DNA of 34,933 bases from Candidatus Coprocola pullicola (GTDB taxonomy: Bacteria > Bacillota > Clostridia > Lachnospirales > Anaerotignaceae). Below are positions 1 to 8,257 of this stretch, one piece after another. Below the pieces are notes generated by a model. The model saw only the letters and a program-made list of their open reading frames with translations, was not told the origin of the DNA and made no database searches. Numbering within the stretch: position 1 is the stretch's first letter; every line of letters starts with the position of its first letter. Both the position numbers and the translations under genes were made by a program. The stretch covers positions 1-34,933 of the forward strand of contig DVLQ01000078.1 in NCBI GenBank assembly GCA_018715395.1. The letters run 5' to 3'.

Positions 1-78
1 AAGCCGTGTGATGGGAAACTGTCACGCACGGTTTGGGGCGGGGGAAAACTTGGAGATAATGTCAAAGAGTTACCTATC
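1..78 (+). ncRNA. Group II intron 3' end (domains V and VI)
   Basis: Bases 1-34 fold as a complete domain V. An 8-bp lower stem pairs AAGCCGTG with CACGGTTT and contains the catalytic AGC triad. A 2-nt CG bulge follows on the 3' side, then a 6-bp upper stem (TGATGG with CTGTCA) closed by a GAAA tetraloop. The following GGGGCGGGGG...GTTACCTATC segment fits domain VI, with a candidate branch-point A about 7 nt from the 3' end. The downstream VirB4 reading frame resumes at GTT (79), so I place the intron end near 78; the exact junction could differ by a few bases. The rest of the intron, including any reverse transcriptase/maturase, lies before the window. Confidence 0.88.
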
Positions 79-1209
79 GTTAAAAACGTCTACCTTATGG
101 CTTCACCACAAGGATGGCGTACATCTTTTACTATGCAGTTAATAGCGTTAAGAATGCGAAGAAAAAATATACAGGTTTTCATATTAGCTCCCCTAAAGGG
201 GCATGAGTTTAAACGGGCTTGTGATAATATCGGTGGAGAGTTTATACAAATTTCACCTGCTTCTTCTAATTGTATCAATATTATGGAAATCCGCAAAACG
301 GATAAAAAATCAAATGCTTATTTAGATGGTTCTAAATTGGAATTGTCAGAGCTTGCAGCGAAGATACAAAGACTACATATTTTTTTCTCTCTATTGATAC
401 CAGATATGAATTATGAGGAAAAGCAGTTATTGGATGAGGCTTTTATCAAAACATATTATCAAAAGGGAATTACACATAATAACGAATCCCTATTGGCAGA
501 CGGTGAGAAAACGCAATATAAAAAAATGCCAGTATTAGGTGATTTATACCATGTATTATTAGAACGAGCAGAAACAAAGCGGCTTGCCACAATATTAAAT
601 AGGCTTGTAAATGGTTCTGCTAGCAGTTTTAATCAGCAAACAAATGTAAAGCTAGACAACAAATATATTGTATTGGACATATCAGAATTGACAGGAGATT
701 TATTGACAGTAGGTATGTTTTTAGCTTTAGATTATGTATGGGATAAAGCAAAAGAGGACAGGACATTAGAAAAGGCTATATTTGTAGATGAAGTATGGCA
801 GTTAATTGGTGCCTCCTCTAATAAATTAGCTGCTGAGTTTGTTTTGGAAATCTTCAAAATCATTCGTGGGTATGGGGGTTCTGCGATTTGTGCAACACAA
901 GATTTGAATGATTTTTTTGCCCTGGAAGATGGAAAGTATGGAAAGGGAATTATCAATAATAGTAAAACAAAAGTAATATTAAATTTGGAGCAAGAAGAAG
1001 CACAAAGAGTACAATCTATATTAAATTTGTCTGATACAGAGGTAATGAATATCACACATTTTGCAAGAGGAAGCGGATTGATTTCTACAAACAATAATAA
1101 TGTGACAGTAGAATTTAAGGCTTCTCAACTGGAAAAAGAATTGATTACAACAGATAGATATGAGTTACAACAAATTTTAAAAAGAAAAAAACAGCAGGTT
1201 TTTTCATAA
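79..1209 (+). CDS. virB4: VirB4/TraE-type conjugation ATPase, 3' exon (partial)
   Basis: This is the C-terminal half of the ATPase that energises the type IV secretion channel of the ICE. The frame is open from the intron junction; an ATG at 97 has no ribosome site, so this reads as a 3' exon rather than a separate gene. A P-loop-like segment SPQGWRTSFTMQ follows directly. The Walker B strand KAIFVDEVWQL is near base 772, and the VirB4 motif GYGGSAICATQDLNDFF is near 865-915. The canonical Walker A lysine appears replaced (WRTS), which is unusual. The sequence around KGHEFKRAC matches what I recall of VirB4 proteins from Clostridia ICEs. The upstream exon is outside the window. The product would be made only after intron splicing. 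Confidence 0.85.
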   Translation, partial: VKNVYLMASPQGWRTSFTMQLIALRMRRKNIQVFILAPLKGHEFKRACDNIGGEFIQISPASSNCINIMEIRKTDKKSNAYLDGSKLELSELAAKIQRLHIFFSLLIPDMNYEEKQLLDEAFIKTYYQKGITHNNESLLADGEKTQYKKMPVLGDLYHVLLERAETKRLATILNRLVNGSASSFNQQTNVKLDNKYIVLDISELTGDLLTVGMFLALDYVWDKAKEDRTLEKAIFVDEVWQLIGASSNKLAAEFVLEIFKIIRGYGGSAICATQDLNDFFALEDGKYGKGIINNSKTKVILNLEQEEAQRVQSILNLSDTEVMNITHFARGSGLISTNNNNVTVEFKASQLEKELITTDRYELQQILKRKKQQVFS

Positions 1210-1246
1210 AAATAAAAACAGCAGAAAAGGAGGGAGGAGATTTGTA

Positions 1247-1780
1247 TTGAAAAAAAGAAATTGCTATAAAGTAGATGCAGGTGAATTGATTCGGGTTATT
1301 TCTACTTATCAAACATTGCAAGTAAAACAAATTTATGCCTTATTTCCCAATAGAGCAGAAATTGTAGAGGTACTATTAAAGCGTTTTATACAAGCAAACA
1401 GAATATTCTATGATAATATATTTGATTTGGTATCATATGAAAAAGAAATCAAACCAAATATTGCTATTATAAAATGTTTTTGGGTACTGTTAGATTTTAT
1501 AGAGAAAATAGAGTTCCATACCATAGCCGATACACCAGCTAATATATGTTTTTTTGCTCAACAAGAATTGTATGAAATTGTATATGTTCCAAAAGAAAAA
1601 GAAATTTTTATGAATCATGCTTTTTCTTGTATGGAAGAAAAAATAGAGTCAAAAAGAATTGTTGTAATAGAACAAGAGGAACAGATACATAAATTGCATA
1701 TTCTAAACACAGTAGGCTATTGCAAAGTGTTAGATAGTGGAAAGATAACATATTACCAAGTAAAACAAGAGAAAATATAA
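1247..1780 (+). CDS. DUF5697-like ICE protein
   Basis: The protein has 177 residues. It starts at TTG 1247, which sits 8 nt after a strong AGGAGGGAGGA ribosome site; no ATG is better placed. The N-terminus (VISTYQTLQVKQIYALF) looks like a winged-helix DNA-binding fold. The middle holds the pattern FWVLLDFIEKIEFHT followed by FFAQQELYEIVYV. This pattern resembles, from memory, the DUF5697 family found beside VirB4 in Clostridia conjugative elements. There is no signal peptide or membrane segment, so it should be cytoplasmic. It sits between VirB4 and the DUF6100-like gene in one transcription direction. Its function is unknown; a regulatory or restriction-fold role is possible but not shown. 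Confidence 0.7.
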   Translation: MKKRNCYKVDAGELIRVISTYQTLQVKQIYALFPNRAEIVEVLLKRFIQANRIFYDNIFDLVSYEKEIKPNIAIIKCFWVLLDFIEKIEFHTIADTPANICFFAQQELYEIVYVPKEKEIFMNHAFSCMEEKIESKRIVVIEQEEQIHKLHILNTVGYCKVLDSGKITYYQVKQEKI

Positions 1781-1813
1781 CGATTTTTTTATACAAAAAG
1801 GGAGAGGATATAT

Positions 1814-2461
1814 ATGGAAAACAACGAGTTGGAAAAAAGAATTTATAGAATAAAACAAGAAATGATACGACTTTTGAATGCATTACATACCTTTGAAATA
1901 ACCGATGTAATATCAAAAACATATAACTCAAATAGCTTAGATGTTGCTTTGAGAGCAGAACATATTGCCTGTACTATGAGAGGGATTGTTTTAGACAGCA
2001 GTAGTGTTTCAAAATTAGATTTTATGCATGATGTAATAGAGGAACATCAGATAAAAATAGAACAGATAAACGAGGGGCTTAAAATTGAGTTTCCATGTTT
2101 ACTTCCCAAAAAGAAACAGCATAAAACCACTAAATTTATTACAGACCCTTTATTTTATGCATTCAGTCAATATACAGCTCAGCATAAAATAGAATTATAC
2201 AAACAATATGTGGTTTGTTTTGTACATTGTTATAATAAAAGACTACCAGAACGTCGTATTCGCGATTATGATAATATTGAAGTCAAGCAAGTATTAGATG
2301 TCATTACAGCATTTTTTATGGAGGACGATACTGGAAAAAACTGTGATATATTTCATACGACATGGATAGGAGAAAAGGACTGTACACAAGTTTATATTAT
2401 GCAAAAAGAGTATTTTCCTCAATGGTTGGTCAGTCAAAAACCAGGACTGCTGCTAGGGTAA
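1814..2461 (+). CDS. DUF6100-like protein with RusA-like acidic motif
   Basis: The protein has 215 residues, ATG start, with GGGAGAGGA 8-16 nt upstream. The N-terminal ~50 residues are helical. The C-terminal half holds RRIRDYDNIEVKQVLD, then FFMEDDTGKN, then WIGEKDCTQVYIM. The spacing of DYDN..K..LD and a downstream DD resembles the metal-binding core of RusA-type Holliday junction resolvases (D-x-DN-x2-K-x2-LD ... DD). Family assignment to DUF6100 is from memory of similar ICE proteins. The RusA link is my inference from the motif only. No export signal is seen. It is probably co-transcribed with the upstream gene. Confidence 0.65.
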   Translation: MENNELEKRIYRIKQEMIRLLNALHTFEITDVISKTYNSNSLDVALRAEHIACTMRGIVLDSSSVSKLDFMHDVIEEHQIKIEQINEGLKIEFPCLLPKKKQHKTTKFITDPLFYAFSQYTAQHKIELYKQYVVCFVHCYNKRLPERRIRDYDNIEVKQVLDVITAFFMEDDTGKNCDIFHTTWIGEKDCTQVYIMQKEYFPQWLVSQKPGLLLG

Positions 2462-2527
2462 ATTATATTTGCTAGGGTAATGTAAAAGGTGTAAAAAAGA
2501 TAGTTGTAAAACGGGTAATGACCGATA

Positions 2528-2594
2528 GGGTAAAAAAATCACTTTTTATTATGATTATTATGTTTTTAGTACTAAAGAAAAATGATTTTTTACC
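2528..2594 (+). promoter_or_regulatory. Inverted repeat in intergenic leader
   Basis: GGGTAAAAAAATC (2528-2540) and GATTTTTTACC (2584-2594) are near-perfect inverted arms flanking about 43 nt of AT-rich sequence. Just upstream, the phrase GCTAGGGTAA occurs twice (2452-2461 and 2471-2480), and a related ATAGGGTAA follows. The region lies between the DUF6100-like gene and the winged-helix-like gene. It could be a protein-binding or RNA-folding control site. No clear promoter hexamers are assigned. Confidence 0.35.
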
Positions 2595-2648
2595 GAAGAT
2601 GAGTGGTTGTTAGGTAATTTGTATGGTGTGAGTAGGAGGTGCATTTTA

Positions 2649-3755
2649 TTGATTGGATTTAATACACAAGCATATCATTTTTTAGAGCTGGTAGCAATTT
2701 CAGGAGAGTACCCAGCAGAACAAATCAGTTTAGCATTAGGAGAAGGACGTTATAAAGAAAAGGTGATTGCTGAATTAAAAGAGCATAAATTGCTAAAGAG
2801 CTATTACAAAGACCAAAAAAGAGGATATCGTGTTACAAAAACAGGAAAGCGATTTTTATTAGATACCAATAAAGAACGCTTTTCTTTTTATTTAGAAGGC
2901 AATGTAGATACAAATATTAGAAAAAGTGAGTTGATACGCAGACAGAGACTGCATTATATTGCCATTGTTTTTACTATGATGCACCAAGCAGAAATTACTA
3001 TATTCAGAGACTTGAAAACAGATATATTTGCTCCAGAATATAAAGCAAGACAGCCGCCGAATAGTAACTTTTCTGCTTTTTATAATTCTCGTGAAATCAA
3101 AGCATTAGGAACGCCTTCTGTAAAAATTAAAAATGCAAGAGGTATAGGTACATTGTTTGCAGCAAGAAAGTGTTTTATTGTGTACTATACAGGAAATTTT
3201 ATAATGAAATGGCAATATAAATCAGAATTACGTTTAAAAGCAGTGATAAGCTATTGTATGTATCGTTGTGGTTTACAAAACGCGGCAGTGGATAAAATAC
3301 AATCTATTATGATAGGTGATACAATGGAAATGGCATATACACTGATGACCAGTACAGGTGGATACCATCATAATTATTTTACATTGGACAGTACATTTGA
3401 GCATATGTATTTTATTCCTGCAAATCAACAAGGGATTACAATGCTTAAAATACTAAAACAAGAAGAGATAAAATATGAAATATACCGCATATTGTTGGTT
3501 GGTTTGGAAGCAAACAGATTGCCAGGTATACCGTGCCATGCTTGTACGGAGGATGGTAAAGCTGTACTTTTTGCTTTTGAGTTTGATATGCCCGCTATTG
3601 TTCGGTTTTATAGGGCGGTTTGTATTCAAAAACAAGAAGGCGTTATCATTTGTTTCGATTTTCAAAAGGATGTGATACAAAGATATTGCAGTAAAAACGT
3701 AACATTACAAACAATAGATTATATAAAATTAGAAAGAAGGTTTTTTGGTGAATAA
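2649..3755 (+). CDS. ICE protein with winged-helix-like N-terminus, unknown function
   Basis: The protein has 368 residues from TTG 2649, chosen because TAGGAGGTG lies about 9 nt upstream. An in-frame ATG at 2607 has no ribosome site. The first ~75 residues (SGEYPAEQISLAL, then KVIAELKEHKLLKSYYKD, then GYRVTKTGKRFLL) read as a winged helix with a wing hairpin, as in DNA-binding proteins. The rest, with FYNSREIKALG and GIGTLFAARKCFIVYYTG, looks like a globular alpha/beta domain I do not recognise. The stop overlaps the start of the coupling ATPase, so translation is probably coupled. A role in transfer-DNA processing or in regulating the transfer operon is plausible from position only. Confidence 0.6.
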   Translation: MIGFNTQAYHFLELVAISGEYPAEQISLALGEGRYKEKVIAELKEHKLLKSYYKDQKRGYRVTKTGKRFLLDTNKERFSFYLEGNVDTNIRKSELIRRQRLHYIAIVFTMMHQAEITIFRDLKTDIFAPEYKARQPPNSNFSAFYNSREIKALGTPSVKIKNARGIGTLFAARKCFIVYYTGNFIMKWQYKSELRLKAVISYCMYRCGLQNAAVDKIQSIMIGDTMEMAYTLMTSTGGYHHNYFTLDSTFEHMYFIPANQQGITMLKILKQEEIKYEIYRILLVGLEANRLPGIPCHACTEDGKAVLFAFEFDMPAIVRFYRAVCIQKQEGVIICFDFQKDVIQRYCSKNVTLQTIDYIKLERRFFGE

Positions 3756-5718
3756 ACAAAAGCGAAAAAAGCTTCTTTTTTTGGTTCCCATATTGCTCTT
3801 TGTGTTGTTATATGCTGGGGGCTATACAGCACAATTTTTATATAACTATTCTATTTGGCAACAATCAGGAGCTATGCTTGGCGATGGAACTGCGCCAGAG
3901 ATTCCTTCTTTTCATATACTAAAATGCTATAGTGCTGTATTTCATTTTCCAGAAGGTCTTTACGGTATAGTAATCTGTATGGCTGCTATTGGAATACTTG
4001 TACTATTTGTTATGAAGTTAGGAGTTGGAGAAACAGAAGAATATGACAGAGAACGGAATATTATTTATTCTGCAAAAGGAACATATGGAACAGCAGGTTA
4101 TATGACAGAACGGGAAAGGGAAAAAGTATTGAAACTGGAATCTCCAAAAGATACACAAGGCATTATATTGGGAAAGCTGGAAAAATGGGCAGTCTGTTTG
4201 CCAGCAGAAACAAAAATGAACCGTAACATTGCTGTTTATGGAGCAAGCGGCAGTATGAAATCAAGGGCTTTTGCAAGAAACATGGTATTGCAGGCAGTTA
4301 AACGCAAAGAGAGTCTTATTATAACCGATCCAAAATCAGAGCTATATAATGATATGTCAATTTATTTAGAAAATAGTGGCTATGTAGTAAAAGTATTTAA
4401 TTTGGTTAATATAGAAAATTCTGATGCATGGAATTGCTTGGCAGAAATAGAAGGACAGGAAATTATGGCACAGCTTTTTTCTGATGTCATTATAAAAAAT
4501 ACAGGCTCTGAAAAAGGCGACCATTTTTGGGATAATTCTGAACAAAATCTGTTAAAGGCTTTGATATTGTACGTAGACACGGAATATCCTGAAGAAAACA
4601 GAAACATTGGTGAGGTTTACAAGCTGCTTACATTAAGCACAGAAGATACACTGAATAAGCTGTTTGAGTTGCTTCCTATCACCCATCCAGCGAAATCTCC
4701 ATATTCTATTTTTAAGCAGGCTGGGGAGTCTGTAAGGGGTGGCGTTATCATTGGTCTTGGTTCACGTCTGCAAGTTTTCCAAAATAAAATGATACGTGAT
4801 ATTACAGCATACAACGAAATTCAACTGGAATTACCAGGACAACAAAAATGTGCCTATTTTTGCATTACAAGTGACCAGGATAGTACATTTGATTTCTTAT
4901 CTTCTTTGTTTTTTTCCTTTTTATTTATCAAATTGGTACGGCTTGCAGATAAATATGGAAAAGAAGGAAAATTGAAAATACCAGTTATTTTTTTATTAGA
5001 TGAATTTCCGAATATCGGAAGAATACCTGATTTTAAGAAAAAAATTTCTACGGTTAGAAGCAGGAATATAGGTGTTTCTATGATATTTCAAAATATTGCA
5101 CAGCTAAAAAATCGTTATCCTTTAGATGAATGGCAGGAAATTATAGGAAATTGTGACACGCAACTGTTTCTGGGTTGTACGGATGAAATGACTGCAAAAT
5201 TTATTTCAGACAGAACAGGCGAAATTACCATTGGTGTCAACAGCCATTCAAAAGAACTCAATACATGGCGTGTTTCTAACTATACGCCACAATATAGAGA
5301 AACTTCCTCTACTGGCAGAAGGAAGCTTCTAACACCTGACGAAGTGTTGAGAATGCCTTTGGAGGAGGCACTAATTATATTGCGTGGTCAAAAGGTATTG
5401 CGAGTAAAAAAGTTTGATTATACATTGCATCCAGAATCTAAAAAGCTAATATCCTGCAATGTAACAGAACATATTCCTGATTGGCGAAAAAATATAGAAA
5501 GACTGGAACCAGTATTTATCCCAACACAACAAAAAATAAAAAAGAACAAAAAATCAGCTAAACAGTATCCAAAAAAGGAGGATTTTTCTTCGGAACTATC
5601 TGAAATTTCCCAAGAACTAGCAAAAGAAATAGAAGGTAATTTACAATGTTCTGATTTAACAGAACAAACTGCCAGAAAACAAATTACTAAGGCAGATAAA
5701 GATTCTATCATGTCTTAA
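3748..5718 (+). CDS. virD4: VirD4/TraG-type conjugative coupling ATPase
   Basis: The protein has 656 residues. GTG 3748 is preferred over TTG 3745 because AGAAAGAAGG ends 7 nt before it. Two membrane segments lie near residues 8-30 and 70-92, then a cytosolic ATPase domain follows. Walker A is GASGSMKS at about residues 165-172, with Met where Gly is usual. Walker B IFLLDEFPNIG is near 414-424, with D418/E419. The segments RSRNIGVSMIFQNIAQLKNRY and GNCDTQLFLGC are typical of TraG/VirD4. The last ~100 residues are lysine/glutamate-rich and probably disordered. Coupling ATPases bring the relaxosome to the type IV channel at the inner face of the membrane. It overlaps the upstream gene by 8 bases. 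Confidence 0.92.
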   Translation: MNKQKRKKLLFLVPILLFVLLYAGGYTAQFLYNYSIWQQSGAMLGDGTAPEIPSFHILKCYSAVFHFPEGLYGIVICMAAIGILVLFVMKLGVGETEEYDRERNIIYSAKGTYGTAGYMTEREREKVLKLESPKDTQGIILGKLEKWAVCLPAETKMNRNIAVYGASGSMKSRAFARNMVLQAVKRKESLIITDPKSELYNDMSIYLENSGYVVKVFNLVNIENSDAWNCLAEIEGQEIMAQLFSDVIIKNTGSEKGDHFWDNSEQNLLKALILYVDTEYPEENRNIGEVYKLLTLSTEDTLNKLFELLPITHPAKSPYSIFKQAGESVRGGVIIGLGSRLQVFQNKMIRDITAYNEIQLELPGQQKCAYFCITSDQDSTFDFLSSLFFSFLFIKLVRLADKYGKEGKLKIPVIFLLDEFPNIGRIPDFKKKISTVRSRNIGVSMIFQNIAQLKNRYPLDEWQEIIGNCDTQLFLGCTDEMTAKFISDRTGEITIGVNSHSKELNTWRVSNYTPQYRETSSTGRRKLLTPDEVLRMPLEEALIILRGQKVLRVKKFDYTLHPESKKLISCNVTEHIPDWRKNIERLEPVFIPTQQKIKKNKKSAKQYPKKEDFSSELSEISQELAKEIEGNLQCSDLTEQTARKQITKADKDSIMS

Positions 5719-5737
5719 AAAAAGGGAGGAATATTTT

Positions 5738-6742
5738 ATGGCAAAAGAAGAGGCTATAATGAAAACAGAAGATACTATGCAGCAGGAAGTATTGGAAAAA
5801 ATGGAAACAGAAGAAGCAGTGACGGTATTTCCAAAAGAAGAAATGTTGACATTGCAGCCTACACAGGATACAGAAAATAAACTGCAGCCAGAAGATATTG
5901 CATGGCATGAAGTGCAGAGTGCTACAAGAACAAGAAAAATTTTGACAGGTATGTTAAGTGGTATTGAAAAGCTAGAAAATGATACTTTCATTGCCGTTGT
6001 TTATTTCAAAGGAATTAGAGTAATTATTCCTTTATCTGAAATGATGATTGATTTGAAAGGAGAGACTTCTGGCAGTGTAGGAGAATATATTATTAGGCAA
6101 ACAAAAGTATTAAATAATATGATGGGCTGCGATATTGATTTTATTGTAAAAGGGATTGATAACAAAAGTAAAAGTGTTGTAGCCAGCAGAAAAGATGCTA
6201 TGGAGAAAAAACAGCAAATTTATTATATGACTCCAAATGAAAATGGGAAGTTTAAAGTCAGAGAAGGACGTATTGTAGAAGGACGTGTGATTGCTGTAGC
6301 ACAAAAAGTGGTGCGAGTAGAAATATTTGGGGTAGAGTGTTCCATTGCTGCCAAAGAATTGACCTGGGATTGGCTTGGCGATGCAAGGGAACGATTTTGT
6401 GTAGGAGAAGTATTACCAGTAAAAATTCTGAATATTGATTTTGAAGAAAATGCAGATGTATTAAAGATAGAAGCCAGCGTAAAGCAAGCCACAGAAAATA
6501 CGTTACTGCAAAATTTAAAAAAATGCAGAGTACAAGGGAAATATGCTGGAAAAATAACAGATATTGTCAATGGTAATATTTATGTGCGGCTGCATATTGG
6601 AGTCAACGCAGTTGCACACACATATAATGACCCACGAATGCCAGGTAAAAAAGATGAAGTGAGCTTTGTTGTCACTCGTTTAGATGAAGAGCGAGGAATT
6701 GCAGTAGGCATTATTACAAGAATCATTAGACAAAATATTTAA
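5738..6742 (+). CDS. S1-like RNA-binding repeat protein
   Basis: The protein has 334 residues, ATG start after AAAGGGAGGA. Residues 1-65 are acidic and Met/Glu/Gln-rich, probably disordered. Three OB/S1-like repeats follow. The first is around ILTGMLSGIEKLENDTFIAV. The second is around GRIVEGRVIAVAQKVVRVEI, with SIAAKELTWDW and VGEVLPVKILNIDFE. The third is around VQGKYAGKITDIVNGNIYV, with VSFVVTRLDEERG. S1-domain proteins downstream of TraG recur in Clostridia ICEs, but their substrate is not known to me. It has no export signal. It is likely in the same operon as the coupling ATPase, 19 bases away. Confidence 0.8.
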   Translation: MAKEEAIMKTEDTMQQEVLEKMETEEAVTVFPKEEMLTLQPTQDTENKLQPEDIAWHEVQSATRTRKILTGMLSGIEKLENDTFIAVVYFKGIRVIIPLSEMMIDLKGETSGSVGEYIIRQTKVLNNMMGCDIDFIVKGIDNKSKSVVASRKDAMEKKQQIYYMTPNENGKFKVREGRIVEGRVIAVAQKVVRVEIFGVECSIAAKELTWDWLGDARERFCVGEVLPVKILNIDFEENADVLKIEASVKQATENTLLQNLKKCRVQGKYAGKITDIVNGNIYVRLHIGVNAVAHTYNDPRMPGKKDEVSFVVTRLDEERGIAVGIITRIIRQNI

Positions 6743-6746
6743 TGTA

Positions 6747-6800
6747 AACACCCTTTCCTATCTATAATGAACAGGATTTTTAAAACGGAAAGGAGGTGTT
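6747..6800 (+). promoter_or_regulatory. Hairpin sequestering the ribosome site of the CpaB-like gene
   Basis: The left arm 6747-6758 (AACACCCTTTCC) pairs over 12 bp with 6787-6800 (GGAAAGGAGGTGTT), with only GA at 6793-6794 bulged. The right arm contains the whole Shine-Dalgarno AAAGGAGG (6789-6796) of the gene starting at 6803. The loop is 28 nt. No strong U-tract follows, so an intrinsic terminator is less likely than translational masking. Confidence 0.6.
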
Positions 6801-6802
6801 TT

Positions 6803-7465
6803 ATGCTTAAAAATCGTTTTGTGTATGCTGTACTTTGTTATCTTTTAGCTGTTATATTGGCATTGGTAGGAATCCCTTTTTTGCTTTCTAAAACCTATGG
6901 TACCAAAAGTGCTGTCTATGTCATAGAGCCGATTGCCAAGGGGGAACAAATGACAAGGGAAAATGTAGGGAGTGTTTTGGTCGGTGATTTGAATTTACCT
7001 TCGGATTTAGCCGATTCTTTAGAAGATGTTATTGGAAGATATGCAACTGTGGATATGGTAACAGGGGATTTTGTATTGTTGTCTAAAATAAGTCAAATTC
7101 CTTTTGATGGAGATACATTGCCAGAAGAATTGCCAGAGGGAACAAAAGCAGTGTCTCTTTCTGTAAAAATAATGGCTGGAAGTATAGTGGAAGAATTGAA
7201 ATCAGGAGATATTATAAAATTGTATTATAATACAGACCAACTAAGAGAAATTCCAGAATTACAATTTATGCAAGTGGTATCGGCAGTATCTAACGATAAA
7301 GAGTACATCATTACTGTATTAGCTACAGAAGTACAGTCAGAAAAATTGGAGAATATGAAGCGAAACGGAGAAATTTATGCTGCCTTAATTTCACGAGATA
7401 ATGAGATATTAGCAAAAGATTTGCTAAAGCAACAACAATACTATATTACAGCAAAAGAAAATTAG
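6803..7465 (+). CDS. CpaB/RcpC-like SAF-domain membrane protein
   Basis: The protein has 220 residues. ATG 6803 follows AAAGGAGGTG by 5 nt; the in-frame ATG at 6767 lies in a hairpin loop without a ribosome site. One membrane anchor covers about residues 8-30. An SAF-type domain follows (AVYVIEPIAKGEQMTRENV, then a TVDMVTGDFVLLSKI segment). Next comes a region like the RcpC/CpaB C-terminal domain (GTKAVSLSVKIMAGSIVEELKSGDIIKLYY, with the run split by eye). In Tad/Flp pili CpaB is the periplasmic or cell-surface stabilising factor. Here it heads a run with CpaE-like and TadB-like genes inside a conjugative element. The assignment is by domain pattern only. Confidence 0.75.
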   Translation: MLKNRFVYAVLCYLLAVILALVGIPFLLSKTYGTKSAVYVIEPIAKGEQMTRENVGSVLVGDLNLPSDLADSLEDVIGRYATVDMVTGDFVLLSKISQIPFDGDTLPEELPEGTKAVSLSVKIMAGSIVEELKSGDIIKLYYNTDQLREIPELQFMQVVSAVSNDKEYIITVLATEVQSEKLENMKRNGEIYAALISRDNEILAKDLLKQQQYYITAKEN

Positions 7466-7477
7466 GAGGAAATCAAT

Positions 7478-8257
7478 ATGGCAAAAATAATTACAGTATG
7501 GGGAAGTCCAGGAAGCGGTAAAACTATGTTTTGCTGTACATTGGCTATGGAAATAGCACAACGCAATAAAAAGGTATTGCTCATTAGTGCAGACCAAATG
7601 ATTCCGATGCTGCCAGTTCTAGCTCCGGCTCAAAAAGCAAAAAAAGAAACTTCTATCAGTACACTGTTTTTTGCAAACCAAATCAATAAGGTATTTGTAG
7701 CAAATGCAATTCATATACAAAAAGAATATCCCTTGATTGGCATTATGGGCTATTGTGCTGATGAAATACCAACAGATATTTTATGGCCAGGAATGCAGCG
7801 AATCCATAACATATTAGAGTTAGCTGGTGAACTGGTAGAATATATCATATGGGATTGTACTTCCAATTTAGAAAATTGTATGAATACTGCAATGATTGCA
7901 TATGCAGATTTTGTACTAAGAATATTATCTCCAGATTTAAAGGGAATACAATATTATCAAAACAGCCAAAAGCTGTTACAGGCAGAACAGTATCATTTTT
8001 TTGAGCATATAACGCTGGCAGGTATGGCAAGACCTTATCATGCCATAGAGGAAATGTCTTATTTAGTAGGAAAACTGGATGGGATATTGCCTTTTCGTAA
8101 AGAAATGGACCGTTGTGCAGTAGAAGGTGATTTCTTTGGAGCTTATGGGCAGTGCCATGAAAAATACAAAGAGGTTTTGGAAGAAATGGCCGATTCCATA
8201 GAAACACTAGAAAGTAACTCATCAAAAAAGGAAGGCGATACCTATGATTTGCCATAA
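7478..8257 (+). CDS. CpaE/TadZ-like ParA-family ATPase
   Basis: The protein has 259 residues, ATG start after TTAGGAGGAAATCAAT. A classic P-loop GSPGSGKT sits at residues 9-16, followed by KKVLLISADQ, the ParA-like strand and Asp. A second strand YIIWDCTSNLE near residue 127 fits Walker B. The deviant-Walker signature lysine is not obvious, so it may be closer to general SIMIBI ATPases. TadZ/CpaE proteins position Tad secretion machinery at the membrane. Position between CpaB-like and TadB-like genes supports that role here. The 3' end overlaps the next start by 14 bases, suggesting translational coupling. Confidence 0.72.
   Translation: MAKIITVWGSPGSGKTMFCCTLAMEIAQRNKKVLLISADQMIPMLPVLAPAQKAKKETSISTLFFANQINKVFVANAIHIQKEYPLIGIMGYCADEIPTDILWPGMQRIHNILELAGELVEYIIWDCTSNLENCMNTAMIAYADFVLRILSPDLKGIQYYQNSQKLLQAEQYHFFEHITLAGMARPYHAIEEMSYLVGKLDGILPFRKEMDRCAVEGDFFGAYGQCHEKYKEVLEEMADSIETLESNSSKKEGDTYDLP

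Noticed and set aside
6753-6765. 13-nt motif CTTTCCTATCTAT shared with 21968-21980 in another hairpin loop
   Set aside because: A 13-nt match is expected by chance in a window this size and AT content, though both copies sit in hairpins.
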